Shown one piece after another: positions 58,878-61,621 of a DNA stretch of 61,621 nt; the stretch's first letter is position 1, and each line of letters begins with the position of its first letter. A program made the translations under genes and the position numbers. This DNA comes from Verrucomicrobiota bacterium (lineage in GTDB: Bacteria > Verrucomicrobiota > Kiritimatiellia > SS1-B-03-39 > UBA6053): positions 1 to 61,621 of the forward strand of contig JAFIGD010000030.1 in NCBI GenBank assembly GCA_020831625.1. Direction: 5' to 3'. The notes under the pieces are model-generated. The model was not told the origin of the DNA. It was given only the letters and a program-made list of their open reading frames with translations, and made no database searches.

Positions 58878-61373
58878 TTAGGATATGAGTCCGCAGGCGG
58901 CCCGGAGGAGTTTCTGGGCGCGGGTGAGGGCTTCCGTTTGTTGCGCGGCGCGTTTGAATTTGGGATTCACTTTGGGTTTGGCGCGGGTGCAGGCGCGGGC
59001 CAGAGCGGTCATGCCCTCCTGTAACTGCCGCAGTTCCTCCCCGGCGGTGTCGGGCGCGGCGGCGATGCGGTGCGCGGTGAGCGCGAGACGCCCGGCGGGT
59101 CGCAGCAGATCGTGGCACGCGGTGCGCAAAACGTCGAAGGCGAGATGACAGCGGCGCAGGGCTCCGGTGAGGCCGGCGGCGGTCCCGGGGGCGGTTTGCA
59201 ACGCCCAGCGGATGTGCAGGGACAGAGGTTGATCGTGATCAACCTCGGGGATCTGAATCACCGTGGCCAGGCGTTCGCCGCACCAGTGCCAGGTTTGCGG
59301 CTGTCCATCGCGGGTGACCTCGGCGGGCGGCAGGGTGTGGGGGATGCGCAGCATGAGCGGACGCCGCTTGCGAATGCCTTCGAAATCGCCGGTCATCGGC
59401 TCAAGGCTCACGGAAAGCGTGGTCGGGGTGGATTGGCTGTGAATGACCAGCTCGGCAAAGCCGCCTTTCTCGTACGCGGTACTGACGCCGTCGTCCTCAT
59501 AGAGTGTGTAGGTGTCCCCTCCGCCGGGAAATACGGTGATGTCCAGTTCGGGATATCCGCCCGCGGCGAGGCGTTTGACGGGGCCCTGGCCGGGCAGGAT
59601 GCAGCCGGGCCGCACAAACACCGGGGTCTCCGCCAGAGTGTAACGACGCCGATGCCGTCCGCCCCTGAGCCGTTCGCCGGTTTCGGCATCGATCCACTCT
59701 CCCTCCGGCAGCCAAAAGGAGACCGGCGCAAGTCCGTCTTTGCCCGCCGGTTGAGTGACCGGAGCCACCAGCATGCGGGAACCGAAACCGTATTGCCGCG
59801 GAAAGTTGTAGGCATCCGCTTCCGCGGGTTCGCGATGGTAAAGCGGATGGCAAAGAGATTCCGGTCCCTCGGCCATGCGGCGGCATTCGGTGTAGAGGTA
59901 GGGAATGAGGTGATACCGCTTCCGCAGCGCGTCGGACATGAGAGAGCCGTACGGTTCTCCCCAAAGGCGGAAACGGCGGTCTCCGGCCGGTTCGCGGGCG
60001 CAATGGGTGCGGAAGATCGGTTGGTAGACCGTGGCCTGCACCCAGCGCAAATACAGTTCGCCGGAGGTTTGGCCTTCCCAGGGACTGCAGAAAAAGCCGC
60101 CGGTGTCGTGACTCCAGTACCCAAAGAGGCTGTTGGCGCTCTCGGCGGTGAGACGGAGCAGATATTGCAGACTGCGCCAGGAACTTTCGATGTCGCCCGA
60201 GAAGCCCATGGGCGTGCGCCCGGCGCCGGGACCGCCGTAGCGGGAGAAGTTCAGAGGACGTTTTCCGGGATGACGCTCCTGCTGATCCCGCCAGTGCAAA
60301 TGGTTCAGCCAGGGAAGCGGATCGAGTCCGGGAATGGGGCTTTTTTTGCCCTGCTGCCAGTCCAGCCACCAGACATCCACGCCAATGTCCTCGTGGGGGT
60401 GCAGACATTCGCGGAACATCGCCCGCATGTAGTCGGGGTCGGTGCAGTCGAAGGGAACTTTCTCCGCGTCCGCGGGCAGCTCCAACGCCCCGGCCATGGC
60501 GGGAAATTGCTTGTGTTCCCTGGCCACCCCCGAACTCGGATGCAGGTTGCAGGCAATTTTCAGACCCCGGTCGCGCATGCCGCGCAGGAAGGCGGCGGGA
60601 TCCGGGAACAGATCCCGTTCCCAATCGTAGCCGCCCCAGCCTTTGGTGTGCCATTCCATGTCCAGCACCAGCACATCAATGGGCAGATCCTGGTGTTCGA
60701 ATTCCGTCACCAGCGCCACCAGTTCAGGCGCGGTGTAGGCCCACCAGCGGCTCCACCAGTAGCCCAGCGCCCAGCGGGGAACCAGAGGTTGAGCACCGAA
60801 GAGAAGGCGGGCATCGCGCAGCGCGTCCAGATAGTCGGTGCCGTGGCAAAAAAGATAGAGGTCAGAGATGTCCGGACGGCGGGCCTCGGGCCATTGACCG
60901 CCGGGAGCGTCGGCGCGGGCGGCGAGGACGGGGGTTGCGGAATCGTCCACCACGACCCAGCCATCGCGCGAGCAAAAACCCGGCTCATTGCCGGCGGAGA
61001 CCATGCGTTTTCCGTTCCAGAGCAGATTGCCGTGATGCGAATCCACGGTGCGTTTCGCCCCGTGCAGATTGCCGGTGTCCTTCAGACCCGGATGCCAGTG
61101 TCCTGGAGAGCCGTTGAGGTCAAAGTGAACCGAGAGATTGTCCGCGTCGGGCACGCGCCCGTCCTCCAGAAAACGGATGCGCACCGCGCCGGTGTCCAGC
61201 ACCACGGTTTCACCGTCGCGGGTGACCTGTAAATCGCCTTGTGGATCCGGGCGGTTGGCCACGGTGAGGGTGGGCCGGTCTTCGAAAGAGCCGTCAGGGG
61301 CATATTCCATGCGGATCAGACGGGAGGTCAGCGCGGTGAATCGGACGGTGGCGAAAGTAATGGATGCGGGCAT
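58878..61373 (-). CDS. GH31-family alpha-glycosidase with helical C-terminal extension
   Basis: 831 residues. The GH31 barrel is clear: FGAQPLVPRWALGYWWSRWW, LPIDVLVLDMEWHTKGWGGY, IGVDVWWLDWQQG (nucleophile Asp in WLD), RTPMGFSGDIESSWRSLQYL (acid/base Asp in SGD) and YRWVQ-like repeat YLRWVQATVYQPIFRTHC. Members cleave alpha-glucosides, alpha-xylosides or sulfoquinovosides; the exact substrate is unclear. The last ~115 residues, after the C-terminal beta domains, are Ala-, Arg- and Leu-rich helices (EELRQLQEGMTALARACTRA, RAAQQTEALTRAQKLLRAAC), an unusual addition. No signal peptide. It ends 17 bp from the LacI gene on the opposite strand. Confidence 0.88.
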   Translation of the reverse strand: MPASITFATVRFTALTSRLIRMEYAPDGSFEDRPTLTVANRPDPQGDLQVTRDGETVVLDTGAVRIRFLEDGRVPDADNLSVHFDLNGSPGHWHPGLKDTGNLHGAKRTVDSHHGNLLWNGKRMVSAGNEPGFCSRDGWVVVDDSATPVLAARADAPGGQWPEARRPDISDLYLFCHGTDYLDALRDARLLFGAQPLVPRWALGYWWSRWWAYTAPELVALVTEFEHQDLPIDVLVLDMEWHTKGWGGYDWERDLFPDPAAFLRGMRDRGLKIACNLHPSSGVAREHKQFPAMAGALELPADAEKVPFDCTDPDYMRAMFRECLHPHEDIGVDVWWLDWQQGKKSPIPGLDPLPWLNHLHWRDQQERHPGKRPLNFSRYGGPGAGRTPMGFSGDIESSWRSLQYLLRLTAESANSLFGYWSHDTGGFFCSPWEGQTSGELYLRWVQATVYQPIFRTHCAREPAGDRRFRLWGEPYGSLMSDALRKRYHLIPYLYTECRRMAEGPESLCHPLYHREPAEADAYNFPRQYGFGSRMLVAPVTQPAGKDGLAPVSFWLPEGEWIDAETGERLRGGRHRRRYTLAETPVFVRPGCILPGQGPVKRLAAGGYPELDITVFPGGGDTYTLYEDDGVSTAYEKGGFAELVIHSQSTPTTLSVSLEPMTGDFEGIRKRRPLMLRIPHTLPPAEVTRDGQPQTWHWCGERLATVIQIPEVDHDQPLSLHIRWALQTAPGTAAGLTGALRRCHLAFDVLRTACHDLLRPAGRLALTAHRIAAAPDTAGEELRQLQEGMTALARACTRAKPKVNPKFKRAAQQTEALTRAQKLLRAACGLIS

Positions 61374-61505
61374 GGGGTGGAGTGACGAATGACGAGTGAC
61401 GAGTGCGGAATGCGGAGTTTATGCGACGCGAAGCGTCTTTGAAGTGCGGCAGCGAGTGCAACAAAGCTGCCGCTTTCGAGTGCGGAGTGACGAGTGCGGA
61501 ATGAC

Positions 61506-61621
61506 GAAGCTGCCGCTGTGCGGGGCACGGGTCTCCGACCGGGGTGTTTTGTGGGGGCAACGGTGGTGAAAGCGGTAGCTTCGCGAGGCTCGCTACACGC
61601 ACTCCAAAGCGGCTTCGCCGC
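61506..61621 (+). repeat. Dispersed intergenic repeat, copy 2 (runs to window edge)
   Basis: Near-identical to 56681-56797 in the same orientation. The stretch 61374-61505 before it has no gene. It holds short reiterated pieces such as GACGAGTG and GTGCGGA, a small hairpin GACGC-GAA-GCGTC, and an extra partial copy of the repeat start (GTGCAACAAAGCTGCCGCTT, from about 61455). Confidence 0.8.

Noticed and set aside
58865-58882. ATCCT/AGGAT inverted repeat between LacI and GH31 as a bidirectional terminator
   Set aside because: Five-base arms and no T-tract; too weak.

Overview
The window comes from a GC-rich, outer-membrane-bearing bacterium, most likely of the PVC superphylum and resembling Kiritimatiellota or Verrucomicrobiota. 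That placement is inferred from Tol-Pal genes, a TonB-dependent receptor, PEP-CTERM proteins, a pseudopilin with an N-terminal methylation motif, and dense sulfatases and glycoside hydrolases. No marker gene in the window fixes the taxon.

Layout. 1-2.4 kb: the end of a tol-pal operon (TolA/TonB-like C-terminus, tolB, pal) closed by a clear terminator. 2.6-6.8 kb: an AbrB-type antitoxin with a Doc-type toxin, then hydantoinase/oxoprolinase subunits A and B. 6.8-12.2 kb: a PEP-CTERM gene without a usable 5' end, a TonB-dependent receptor, and a Gfo/Idh/MocA oxidoreductase and ThuA-like protein divergent from an AraC regulator. 12.3-16.7 kb: a sulfatase and a SNF2-family helicase (copy A).

16.8-48.3 kb is the centre of interest. 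It is about 31.5 kb of genes all on the minus strand, mostly of visibly lower GC than the flanks, lying between two plus-strand SNF2 genes. The first 84 bp of SNF2 gene B occur twice (82 of 84 identical): once as a dead fragment directly behind gene A with an ATGA overlap, and once at the start of intact gene B at 48.3 kb. The simplest reading is that a carbohydrate-catabolic island split an A-B operon. The island carries four sulfatases, a GH78 rhamnosidase, a GH42-like enzyme, a GH38-like protein without the usual nucleophile, a sodium:solute symporter, an ADP-ribosylglycohydrolase-fold protein, NagB, a PHP-type hydrolase, a ROK-like kinase, a HAD phosphatase/mutase, a GntR-LacI hybrid regulator, a 1436-residue multidomain exoenzyme, two paralogous surface proteins and a pseudopilin. 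Inside it a second duplicated junction (32.4 and 44.3 kb) carries reciprocal gene fragments. A palindrome of the form ATTTGAT-N9-ATCAAAT, complete or partial, occurs upstream of four of its transcription units and is a good candidate operator for the hybrid regulator.

48.3-61.6 kb: intact SNF2 gene B with a SWIM zinc finger, a small outer-membrane barrel protein, a probable 6S RNA gene with its own promoter placed directly before tRNA-Thr(TGT), then a second carbohydrate locus (GH92 divergent from a GH36-like enzyme, a PEP-CTERM protein divergent from a LacI regulator, GH31) with dispersed intergenic repeats. No CRISPR array, transposase or integrase was seen.

A working model for the island: secreted enzymes (the GH42-like protein and the 1436-residue protein) start breakdown of a sulfated, rhamnose-containing glycan. 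Symporter-imported products are then handled by cytosolic sulfatases, GH78, GH38-like and ADP-ribosylglycohydrolase-fold proteins, NagB, kinase and HAD enzyme, under the GntR-LacI repressor. The substrate is inferred, not shown.
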